Part shown: positions 54,859 to 64,000 of the stretch, one piece after another
How positions within the stretch are numbered: the stretch's first letter is position 1
How the letters are laid out: each line of letters begins with the position of its first letter
Position numbers and translations under genes: made by a program
Notes under the pieces: model-generated
The model's database searches: none
Seen by the model: the letters and a program-made list of their open reading frames with translations, nothing else
What the model was told of the DNA's origin: nothing
Assembly: GCA_029876055.1 (NCBI GenBank)
Contig: CM056875.1
Coordinates: 7,837,001-7,901,000, forward strand
Source: Madurella fahalii
Taxonomy: Eukaryota > Ascomycota > Sordariomycetes > Sordariales
Direction of reading: 5' to 3'
DNA length: 64,000 nucleotides

Positions 54859-55739
54859 ATTTGCGGGTTTTAATTTATGGGGGTAGTGTGAGTGGGAAGA
54901 AGTCGAGATAGCTACGCCTAGATGAGTGGACGGGGCGTCAATGAAGCAAGGTGCTACTGCGGAAAGGCAACGTATGCAAGAGCCACAAAAACATATGACC
55001 ACCTCAGCCAACCCACAGACAGAATTCCCCAGGAAGAATAGTGAGGGGGAGGTCAGATAGATTGAGACAGAGGTAAATAAGAGTCCCTTTAGCCACCCCG
55101 CATCCGACACCGGCATCCAGCTCCCGATAGTGAGGTAAACCAACCGGCAACCTAGGGGACCTGATCACCAACCACCAACCGCCTTCCCGCTTCGAATGAG
55201 CGCATGCGGAGGAATGCCAGCCGCCAGGAGAGCGAACCGAAGACGGGGAGGGGCAGCCAATTGACCTGTGGCTGGGGTCGCTCAAGAGGTCCAGATGGAG
55301 ATGCGGTGCTTGCTTTATGCAAGATGATGACATTTTGGTGGAGACCGTGGGCCGCTATGGAGAGGGCGGCATGTGCTTGTGGCCCTGAAGAGAGCCGACG
55401 GATGCCGGCAACTGCTGTCGGAGCATGTCGGCCACACGACCGTCTGGTGCGACGTGACGGTGCCCTGTCCAGTTTGCACGCTGTCATTAGGATGGTTGGT
55501 GGTGTCTTTGTTTACATCTGGATACCTGTAGGGTCTTGCGAGGCAAGGCAGTAAGGTCAATGCGGGGATGGTGGGTTGGATTGGATGCGGAAAGATGTCG
55601 CTACAGCTTCAGGCCTTTCAAAAACGGGTTTCAGGACGGACAGCTCCAGTGCAGGCAGTAGGTAGGTAACGTCTCGCCGATGCACGCAGCCTCTACTGCA
55701 GTATAGCTACCCCTATATATCGGCAGACTCACCAGCCTG
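54859..55739. other. Dehydrogenase promoter and TMLH 3' side
   Basis: About 880 bp. The region 54859-55116 is open in the dehydrogenase frame but is hydrophobic and unlike SDR N-termini. No other gene was recognised. Confidence 0.45.
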
Positions 55740-57834
55740 CTACCCCATGACCATATTAAGGACCTCTTTGCGTGTAAAGTTCGTGTTTCTGTATCTGGAG
55801 ATGAAGTCGTCCCTGTTGACTAATCGGCTCGTTAGTTACGGCATGCAGGCAGAGTGCTCCCGGGTACGGTGCGGCTCACTGTATCCTCCACAGATCCTCC
55901 TGATGCCCGTGAAGGCGCTTCGCCCGTGGAGAACGCGCCAGTTGTCGAAAACTAAATCATGGTCAGCTGAGTTCCCTTCAAAAATAACAACCACTGAGCA
56001 ATACGCACTCAGAACCTTCCCAGGCTCCAGCTGAATCCAGCATTCCATGTCCGGTCTCTTCAAGATCGCGTCCCACGCGCGAGCAGCCGAGTACCATGCA
56101 TCGGGCTCAAACTCGCTTGACAGCGGAACCACTCCCCTGTCGGCATTATTCCACCGTATCCTGCTCAGACCCATCCCATTCAGTTCCGAGGCCCGAACCT
56201 CAAGAACGGGGTACAGTTTATCCGGCCTGATGGTTATGCCGTCGTTACCACTTGCATGCCATGGGATCGGGATGCTGCTTAGAACCCGATAAGCCTCGTG
56301 GTTTTCTTGAGCCAGGATCTGCGCTGCGAAGAACCCGTCGACTAGGAGCGACTTGCCGCCCTCGACACTCGAGCCCTCGACACCACCTGGCGCAGGCTGA
56401 TGGGAAAGAAGATGGAAGGATTGCAGCCCGGCAGGGTCACTGAAATAGGTCGTGTCCGTGTGGGCCGGCAGTGCCAGGTTCGTGTACGCCGTATCAGCCA
56501 TGGAGAGGTCGGGAGTGAAGTCGTAGAACCCCCCGTAATGTGTGTACCGGATGAAGGCGATGCGCTCGAGGAGCTGCCGCGTCTTGTCAGGGTCGTCGTA
56601 CGGCGTGTTCTCGACCAAAACGAACCCCCTCTGCACCTGTTCCAATAGTTAAATCCGCGAACAAAAGAAGAAAAGAAAAATAAAGGAGGAAAAAAAAGGG
56701 GGAGGGGGGAGGGGGAAGGGAGGGGTTGCCACTAACAATAGTAGCCGTCAATTCACCAACTCCTTCCTCCGTCTTCATGACTTTGTCATAAGAGATGGTG
56801 GGTGGCGCTTGAGCCGTCTCGCTATTGAACCGTTCCCACTTCCTGTAACAATACCAGTCAGGGACGCACTCGAGATTTATGAATGGTAAGACGTACACAG
56901 CACTGTCAGGATCCGGACGGTGGTCATTCATTGTATAAAACTCGATGAATTCCCGGTCATAGTAGCTCTTGTGACCATCGGGCCCTAGATAGCGCATAAG
57001 CACGATCCCCGAGTGTTCTACGGACAATAACTCACATTCCACGGAGACTTCTCTATCATCCCTCCGGTATGATTTCGGACGGATGTTGCTAGGTATCTGC
57101 TACGCTGTGAGAAAGGGAAGGACAGGCGCGATGCTCCAGATTCCAGAATTGCTACCTACAGCAAAGCTGTCAAGGTTGCGTTGCATTGTATCCTGGTTTA
57201 CGCACTCGGGACAACGACAGTTGTCTCTGCTCACTAGGTTCAGTGCCTTCGTTCTGCACCCTGCTACCAAGGGTAGTAGACTCACCGCAACCAGACGTAG
57301 TTCTCACTATAAAAAAGGAAGTCGGTCAGTTAGTCATAAGGAAGGAGCAAGAGCGCGACTCGCAGACTCGGGAGAGATCGTTTCAACTCACGCTAGGGAG
57401 CGCCGTCCGTACGTGCCCGTAAGCTCACAGAAAATCGTATTACCGGGTTTCCGTTCATGGGCGGCGTTGAGTGTCGACTTCTGACCTCTTGCTAGAGTGG
57501 AATCATCTTCCGAAAGCGGCCGTTCCGATCTCTGTTCCTGAGTATGTTGCTCAGAACAGCCGGTGTGTGTTCTGTTGGAAAGCCCCCGAACCCCGCGCGG
57601 GGGCGGCGTTGCGAGCCGATTTTGATGTTGAGTTGAAATTGGTGCAGGCGGCCTTCAAGCGTTGTATATCATCAGTCTAGAACCCAACCCCCCCCCCCCC
57701 CCCCGCCCCCCCGAAACTCTTGGCTTGTGCTGTTATTCGAAGGGAAGAAGCTCTGGTTTAAAGAACAAACCAACTGACCTGCTGAGGACCGCGCGTGTTA
57801 GGAGGCGCGGCCGTAGGGCACGGAGTGCGTTCAT
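55740..57834 (-). CDS. TMLH: Trimethyllysine dioxygenase, nine exons (carnitine biosynthesis)
   Basis: Exons 57779-57834, 57392-57652, 57286-57306, 57160-57226, 56897-57096, 56737-56842, 56009-56636, 55880-55951 and 55740-55819: all phases agree, 1,491 nt, 496 residues. The first exon reads MNALRALRPRLLTRAVLSR, a clear mitochondrial presequence. The zinc-binding N-domain has YVWLRDNCRCPECVNQDT; the dioxygenase core has LPAHTDTTYFSDPAGLQ (Fe-binding His and Asp), GGKSLLVDGFFAA, RWNNADRGVVP, LIFDNWRVLHGRSAFTGIRRICGGY (third Fe ligand). The end, INRDDFISRYRNTNFTRKEVL, matches the Neurospora enzyme. It hydroxylates trimethyllysine using 2-oxoglutarate, the first step to carnitine. The second exon (residues 20-105) is less conserved and is the least certain. 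Confidence 0.9.
57286..57306 (-). other. 21-nt micro-exon of TMLH
   Basis: It encodes most of ENYVWLR, which joins the zinc-site DNCRC of the next exon in phase. Confidence 0.75.
57688..57704. repeat. C17 tract in the first TMLH intron
   Basis: Seventeen C residues, a G, then C7. It lies in the intron between the leader exon and exon 2. Confidence 0.9.
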
Positions 57835-58335
57835 CGTGTATTGTGTCGAGCGTGTTGCTCTTGAATCACAGAGTCTTGCCGAGAGTGATTAGAGTAAACC
57901 ATTCGTCGACTTTGAATTCCCGAGCTTATCCGCAGCAACGGCACGCCAAGAACTGGGGTATTCACGCTCCGCTTTAAGTATGTAATTAGCTACCTCGGCA
58001 TGTCGGATTGCTGGATTTTATGAAGCAGGTTAGCAATAGAGAAGACATCCTCCCCGACGAAACTGTTCTTCGAGTGTCAGTTTTGATTTGATCGGGATGA
58101 TAATGGTTTCCGCAATTTTATTTAGTTACGACTTTATATCTCCAACACAATCCAAACTCCCCTCATGCACATAGTATGAAAATACATCCAAAAAGCCTTG
58201 ACCAAAAATCTTGCGAACATCTCTAAATGTCGAAGGCCGGGGCGCGACCATAATCAATAAACTCCAAAGCCCGGCTTTCCCCCGTCCGGTTCCTGTAACA
58301 TCCAACCTGTTCTACCTGACCTTCAAATTCAACTT
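57835..58335. other. TMLH promoter and 3' side of the PhoD-like gene
   Basis: About 500 bp, AT-rich relative to the genes. Nothing further was recognised. Confidence 0.5.
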
Positions 58336-60401
58336 TTATGTACCCAACTTGAACTTATCCCAGAAGGACCCTTTGGAACTGGCCAAAACCGGTGGCGGCG
58401 ATAGTACCACCGTATTCCACACCTCAACCCCGTCCACAAAAAGTCGGTACTTCAGGCTGCTACTCCTGTCGCCCCCCTCCAAGTTCTCAATCGTAATCGC
58501 CCCAAACTTGGAGTTGCCCCTGTTGATATATCTGCAGCAGCATGTCAGCCGGCCCACCCAGTTTAGCAAGACCAACAAACCAAAAAGAAGGAGGACTCAC
58601 TTGACCATCACATCCTCCTTATCTCTCTGCCGATAAGTCGGCACTGGCGAGTAGAACTGACTCAGCGGGCTCACCGAGAACTCCCACACGGTGGCGCTCT
58701 CGGGCCACTTCCCGCCCTCTGGCGGGGGGAACTTTGTCGCGGCGAATTCGTGGCGGTCCCCGGACAGCACGACCACGCCGACCCCGCGGCTCGCCACCTC
58801 CCACATGGCCTCGAGCACCTTCCGCCGCTCGGCGAGGAACCCGCCCCACGTGTCCTGCGTGTTGACGGGCCAGTTCTTGGTGAAAGGCACCGACGACGCC
58901 ACGATCTTCCACTTGACCCCCTTCGGCTCCGGGCGGCGTAGCCAGTAGAGGAAGTCCTCGAGCTGCTCGGACCCGAGCATGGTCTTGACCTCGTCGTCGG
59001 CCCGGAGGAGGTGGTTGTCCGACCGGAAGGAACGCGTGTCCAGCAGGAAGAAACTGGCGGGTCCCTGGGTGAACTCAAAGTAGGTCGCCCCCGCACGCGG
59101 GGTGCGGGCGCTGGCTTGTTTGGCGGGCGGCGGGTTGGCGGCGGCCTGGTAGTGGTGCCAGGGATTGACGGCGGCCGCGTAGGCGCCTGTCGAGTTGGCG
59201 GACCAATCGTTTGCGATCTCGTGGTCGTCGAGGACGTGGATCCAGCTGAGGTTCTGGCCGACGGATGGCCAGTCCGGGGAGGCGTAGATTTGGCGGTACT
59301 TTTGGCGGTAGTAGTCTCTGTCCCTGGACCAGTACCGTGGCACGTCGGCGTAGATGAAGTCACCAAGGAAGAGCATGAATTGGGCGCTGAGGGATGGGAG
59401 AACTTTCGCGAGGTGCTTGAGGCCCGGGATGGAGAGGGGATGGTCGAATGGGTTGTAGGGTAGGCGGGGGACAATGCAGGAAGTCGAAATAAAGGTGAAA
59501 GGCCCGTAGCTGGTCTCCCCGGCGTGTCCAATGGGCGGCGGGGTAGTGAACTCGCCAGAGTGGTTGTTCGAGGTGCGCCATTCGTAGGTTCTCTTCTTCG
59601 AGTGCCGCAGCGGGATGCTAAGGACCGCTGTGTAGTCGGTTTCGTTTGAGGTCCACCTGATCCCGCCAGCATCCTGCCATAGCGGGTTGTCGAAAGGAGG
59701 GTTGGGGTCTTTGATGTGTATCTCGACTGTGACCGGCATCTTGGACTGATCCGGCTCCCGAATCAGGAGCTTCGCCTCGTTCTCGGAAACATATCCGACC
59801 CTGACGAAAGAGAGATCATCACTGGTATGGTACCGTTCGCGGAACAGGCGGTCGGCGACGAGTCCAGTGCACAGAGTGCTGAGGAGAAGCGTGGCGATGG
59901 AAAGAGGCAAGCTCCGTGGGTTTGGCGCTCCCGTCAACAATGTCCGCCAGGGACTCAGCGGACGGTCTTGGACAGAGATTGTTTCCTTGATAGCGATGTC
60001 CTCGGCTACGACTTCCTTGTCCCCGTTGGGTTCCGTGGTGGGTTCTAGAGTGTCTTCATCTTCCGAGGTGCTATTTTCCACCATGGTCTCGGTAACAACG
60101 ACGTCGACTTCATCGATTAATTCGTACTTTGGTTCATTTCTGTAGCCCGAGATGAAAGCTGGCAGGTACACTGCAAAGAGAGTGAAGACGATGGCAGGGA
60201 GGACCTCCTCGCCGTTAGCAAATGTCGCCTCTCCTGTACAAGAACATGCATGCACTTACAGGCAGCAGCGCCTACTCATCCCATATCAGCATTTTGTGCA
60301 CATCCAGGGACTAGCAGACTTACCCATCGCAGGAATATGTAGCTCAGCACCCTCAAACCGATTGAGGTGCATGTTGCGACCTTGACCTGCGCGGTCGCCA
60401 T
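58336..60401 (-). CDS. PhoD-like membrane phosphatase (metallophosphoesterase)
   Basis: Exons 60324-60401, about 58601-60228, and 58336-58531, 633 residues. The last intron (GTGAGT...GCAG, 69 nt) is secure and joins KEDVMVK-YINRGNSKFGAITI. ATG 60401 begins MATAQVKVATCTSIGLRVL and exon 1 ends FLRW; the first acceptor is less sure because the nearest TACAG gives the wrong phase, and GGAGAG^GCG restores it. Two or three membrane spans precede the outer domain. PhoD motifs: FISTSCIVPRLPYNPF, LGDFIYADVPRYW, VLDDHEIANDW, LLDTRSFRSDN and SGDRHEFAATKFP. The family hydrolyses phosphate mono- or diesters with Fe/Ca-type metals; the substrate is unknown. Fungal members are often annotated alkaline phosphatase D. 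Confidence 0.85.
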
Positions 60402-61040
60402 TCTTATGGTCGTCCTGTGGCCTTTTTCAACCACAGACGAAATCAGGTATTTTGATGCCGAATCCGTACTTCCTGTCACTTGGATTTAGAGGAGCATTGC
60501 TACTTGGAGGTTCTAGCTTGGTCTGGATGTTGATACAGCTCGGTAACTTAGGGCGCAGAGTCGTTACGGGCACGTAAAAAATGGTGTCAATGAGAAGTTC
60601 GTCTACACGATAACAGAAAGAGAGACTGCCCGATTTATTCGCAGCCTGAAAGATTGCGGCTTTGAGCTCGCACGCTTCAGCCAGAGCCAACTCAACTCTT
60701 GACGCAAGCGGCAGTCTGGTTGGTCACTGATGTCACCGCCCCGGAAACAGAACCCGGTTTGGCTGTGAGCACTAGGTTTCAGAGCCTGGGGAGACCTGTC
60801 GAAAGAGCGAGGAGCTCGAGCCACTTTAAATGTGGGTCAAAGATCAAGCCTCGAACCCCTGGACGGGACCGGGGACCTACCAGATTGGGGCGGCCGGGTG
60901 CTTGGTTGTTCCGCCTGAAAGTCCAGCTAAGCCATTTGGCATCTCCGTGTCTTTTGGTGGTTGGCGTCGCGACCAAGCGAGCTGTCCTGAAGATCGTTGC
61001 GACCCTCCCATTCCTGGACGCATCACCAACATTCGGCGCG
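60402..61040. other. Divergent promoter region of the PhoD-like gene and the p24 gene
   Basis: About 640 bp. No further gene or RNA was recognised. Confidence 0.5.
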
Positions 61041-61802
61041 ATGCAGCTGCCGTTACTTTCATGTGGCCTTTTGGGCCTTCTGGCCACTCAGGCGACGGCG
61101 ACAGCTCTGACGTACAAGCTGAGTGCGAACGAGAAGGCGTGCTTCTACACGATGACACAGCACAAGGACGAGAAGATTGCGTTCTACTTTGCGGTATGTG
61201 CGCTGGAGCCGGCGACCTGACGCCTCCTCGGTGCGGTTTGATGCTTACAATTCCCGTGCAGGTGCAATCGGGCGGCTCGTTCGATATCGACTATGAAGTG
61301 AGGGGCCCGAACAATAAGTACATCATGGAAGCCCAGAAGGAGCGCCAAGGCGATTTTGTCTTTACCGCACAGGAAGTTGGCGAGTACAAATTCTGCTTCA
61401 ACAATGAGATGAGCACTTTTGCCGAGAAGTTTGTCGACTTTGAGATTGCAGTGAGTAGAAACCCGAGTTTGTTGAGCCCAGCTGGCCGCTCGCTGACTCG
61501 CAACGTCTCAGGTCGAGAACGAGGCGCGCGTGAGCCTTCCCGCGAAGCAAGGCACCTCCCCCGAGCAAACGTCGGCCCTCGAGGAGTCCCTCTTCAAGCT
61601 CTCCGGTCAGCTCTCGACCATCACTCGCAACCAGAAATACTTCCGCACTCGCGAGAACCGCAACTTCAGCACCGTCCGTAGCACCGAGACGAGGATCATC
61701 AACTTCAGCTTGATCCAGATCCTGCTCGTTATGTGCATGGGCGGCTTGCAGGTGTTCATCGTCAGGTTCTTCTTCCAGGGCGCGAGGAAGGGCTACGTAT
61801 GA
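61041..61802 (+). CDS. p24 family cargo receptor (Erp/Emp24 type)
   Basis: Exons 61041-61193, 61262-61450 and 61512-61802, 210 residues; introns are GTATGT...GCAG (68 nt) and GTGAGT...TCAG (61 nt). ATG 61041 begins MQLPLLSCGLLGLLATQATA, a signal peptide. A GOLD domain follows, with ACFYTMTQHKDEKIAFYFA and a second Cys in YKFCFNNEMSTFAEK. A coiled-coil region (SALEESLFKLSGQLSTITRNQKYF) precedes one membrane span and the cytosolic tail RFFFQGARKGYV, whose paired Phe and Lys residues are COPII/COPI sorting signals. p24 proteins cycle between ER and Golgi and select cargo. The exact subfamily (Erp1-6 or Emp24) is not assigned. Confidence 0.88.
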
Positions 61803-62459
61803 GTCGGGCATCCGCGTGGCATGCTATGGAGTCTTGAATTGGTTGGTATGGGCAGGCGTCATTGCACAATCCGGGCGGGTCTTGCATGAGGAATATGTAC
61901 CATAGGGATGGCTCATGGGTATGGGGCAACGGTCTCCGGATAGCCCGTCCCTTGCTTAGGTCTTGTGATGTGATGGCTGTTATTGCGTGTCAAACTTTGC
62001 TTGATATTAAAATAGCGAGAGATGCGTTATGATTCACGCCTTGATGATGCTTCCAAAGCCGCGTTATGACTCAAGCTTTAATGATTCTTCAAAAGTTGGG
62101 GATGGTCGTGGTCAGCCGGCGGTTCGTCCGCACAGCCGTCGTCACGAACAAGCTTTGGAAATATTGTCAAGCTTTGCGGATAGACTGCAATACTGTTTTA
62201 CGGCCATTTACTCGGCAGGCACACAGCCAAAAGTACAGCGGGCCGTTGGCGCCCGGCGGCACTTGCACCCCGATAAGCCGATATCTATCTCGCGGGGCAG
62301 GCCTAGCCCAGTGCAATTCGACTTTCAGTGGCGCGTTACCCAGCCACTATCGGCTGGGGGCCTGCGCGACGAGACCTGGAACTTTTTCAGTTCCCAGTCT
62401 CCACCCCCAATCCGTCATCGCCAACTACAACCGCTCATTGCAGAAACCAGCCTGCAGCC
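61803..62459 (+). other. Intergenic between p24 and PRP45
   Basis: About 650 bp between tandem plus-strand genes, with a 35-bp near-tandem repeat at 62024-62095. No further gene was recognised. Confidence 0.5.
62024..62095. repeat. Imperfect 35-bp direct repeat
   Basis: Copies at 62024-62058 and 62061-62095, roughly four-fifths identical, both beginning GCGTTATGA. Confidence 0.7.
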
Positions 62460-64000
62460 ATGACTTCGATAGCGACGGGCCTTGCGCAGGCTCTCCCGAA
62501 ACCCAGACACGGTTCGGAGCATGAAGAGCAGCGAGCGCAGCAACGCGGCCCCCGGATCGTCAGCGCCGGCCAAATCGACGAGACGCAGATCGTCTTGAGG
62601 GTTCATGGTCCTCCTCCCTACCTTAATCGAACCGGTTGGCGCCCCCGTGCCCCCGAGGACTTCGGTGATGGTGGCGCGTTCCCCGAGATCCCCGTGGCGC
62701 AGTACCCATGGGGCAAGAATGACGCTGCGTCCAAATCCAATGCGCTCGTCGTGCAAGTCGACGCCGAGGGCAAGGTGGACTACAGTGCCATTGCACGCCA
62801 AGGACACAGCAGCGACCGAATCATCCATGCGTCCTTCAAGGACTTGATCCCGCTGCGGCAGCGCGCCGAGGCAGGCGACCTCGATCTGTCACGCCCCAGC
62901 CAGGAGGAGGTGGCTGCCACGGCGGAGCGGACCAAGAACGCCCTGGCCGCGTTGGTCAGCGGTGCTGTGGCGGCACAGAAGCCCAAGAACGTGAATGTCG
63001 GGGGAAGAAGGGATCCGACATTTGTCAAGTATACCCCGTCGGCGCAGATGGGGGACAATTCGAAGAAGCAGGACAGGATTATGAAGATCGTCGAGAGGCA
63101 GAGGGACCCCATGGAACCCCCCAAGTTCAAGCACAAGAAGATCCCAAGAGGACCGCCGACGCCTCCGCCACCGGTATGTCTCGCTAAAGTGTCCCCACGT
63201 ATGCTTTGGAGATCTGGGAATTGCTAACTTGGAGTCCAGGTGATGCACTCTCCGCCTAGGAAACTCACCGCAGAGGATCAGGAAGCGTGGCGTATCCCAC
63301 CTGCCGTGTCGCTCTGGAAGAATTCAAAAGGGTACACGGTTCCCCTAGATAAGAGGCTAGCAGCCGACGGCCGCAGCCTACAGGACGTCCAGATCAACGA
63401 CAAATTCGCCCAGTTCTCGGAAGCTCTATTCATGGCCGACAGGCACGCCCGAGAAGAAGTCCGACAGCGGGCTATGATGCAACAGAGACTGGCAGAGAAG
63501 GAAAGGCAGCAGAAAGAGGAGCACCTCCGCCAGCTGGCGCAACAGGCACGGGCGGAGAAGGCAGGCGGTGGCAGCAGAAGGCGGTCGCGGACGGGGTCAA
63601 GGTCAAGGTCAAGGTCAGGGTCAGGGTCCGACAGCGGCTCCGATTCTGAGCGCGAGCGGAGAGAGGCACGCAGGGAGAGGTTGCGTGAGGAAGAGCGGAA
63701 GCTGCGCCAGTCACGCATGGGTGCAGAGCGGCGGGCGCAGGTGCTGGCGCGCGAGATGGACCGCGACATCTCGGAGAAGATCGCTCTTGGTCTGGCTAAG
63801 CCGACGCAGTCGGCCGAGGGCATGTACGACTCACGCTTATTCAACCAGTCGAGCGGATTCGACAGCGGGTTCAATGAGGATAATCCGTACGACAAGCCGT
63901 TGTTCGCCGCCCAAGACGCCATCAGCAGCATCTACAGGCCGAGAGCGAATATCGAGGACGATGACGAGGCTGCTGGAGACCAGGAGATGGCGCGGATTCA
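62460..64000 (+). CDS. PRP45: PRP45/SKIP splicing factor (runs off right edge)
   Basis: Exons 62460-63173 and 63240 to the window end; intron GTATGT...TCCAG (66 nt, GCTAAC branch site). ATG 62460 begins MTSIATGLAQALPKPRHGS. Family motifs: GPPPYLNRTGWRPRAPEDF, GDGGAFPEIPVAQYPWG, DYSAIARQGHSSDRIIHAS, IPRGPPTPPPPVMHSPPRKL and KGYTVPLDKRLAADGRSLQ. The usual S-N-W-K-N here reads S-L-W-K-N. A lysine/arginine-rich helix and an RS/SG repeat coded by GTCAAG/GTCAGG hexamers (about 63596-63630) follow, then NPYDKPLFAAQDAISSIYRPR. PRP45 is a core part of the activated spliceosome (NTC-related) and also binds transcription factors. About 490 residues are visible; the C-terminus lies outside. Confidence 0.93.

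Noticed and set aside
57186..57422. Plus-strand frame opposite TMLH
   Set aside because: Shadow of the TMLH N-terminal exons.
63278..63931. Long minus-strand open frame
   Set aside because: It is the antisense of PRP45 exon 2 and has arginine/serine shadow composition.
1..64000. CRISPR array, operon, phage or biosynthetic cluster
   Set aside because: No repeat-spacer pattern, and genes are eukaryotic with introns and unrelated neighbours.

Overview
The window is a gene-dense, GC-rich nuclear segment of a filamentous ascomycete, most likely a Sordariomycete (Sordariales or Chaetomiaceae type). Evidence: 37 of the 38 introns I could place are 50-142 nt (one in fdh is 323 nt), nearly all GT-AG with CTAAC or CTGAC branch sites; the protein architectures are fungal (Sec16, Neo1, Cyc2, Aim32, sacsin-like DUF3684, POC3-type chaperone); and the trimethyllysine dioxygenase, formate dehydrogenase and calcineurin resemble the Neurospora proteins. 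I see no virus, transposase, CRISPR array, rRNA or convincing tRNA.

Layout. 1-5109: COQ8 (left edge cuts it, minus), ESS2/DGCR14 spliceosome factor (minus, one apparent base missing), a RING-finger protein (plus). 5475-18592: checkpoint clamp subunit HUS1 (plus), the COPII scaffold SEC16 (minus, two apparent one-base deletions), and the P4-ATPase NEO1 (plus). 18822-26198: a run of four nuclear genes for mitochondrial proteins: CYC2, AIM32, the release-factor methyltransferase MTQ1, and mitochondrial leucyl-tRNA synthetase. 27185-31511: a methionine/LAT-type permease and an NAD formate dehydrogenase with a leader-like N-terminus. 33285-38713: a 1,782-residue sacsin-like Hsp90-type ATPase. 39366-41541: an MMtag-domain RS-rich protein and MED6. 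42581-48821: ribosomal protein RPL28 (nine coding exons, visible only after splicing), a proteasome-chaperone-3-like protein, and the DEAH helicase DHR1/ECM16. 50654-60401: calcineurin A, a short-chain dehydrogenase, trimethyllysine dioxygenase (nine exons) and a PhoD-like phosphatase. 61041-64000: a p24 cargo receptor and PRP45/SKIP (runs off the right edge).

There is no operon-like system. Themes are mitochondrial maintenance (COQ8, CYC2, AIM32, MTQ1, LeuRS, TMLH and probably FDH), early secretory traffic (SEC16, NEO1, p24) and RNA biology (ESS2, MMtag protein, MED6, DHR1, PRP45, RPL28). The observations I would follow first are: the sacsin-like ATPase that ends in a metzincin-spaced HExxHxxxxxH motif; three same-direction one-base losses in G/C runs, which look like assembly errors rather than dead genes; two GC-AG introns; a perfect 5' splice site laid over the calcineurin stop codon; and the finely split RPL28 and TMLH genes.
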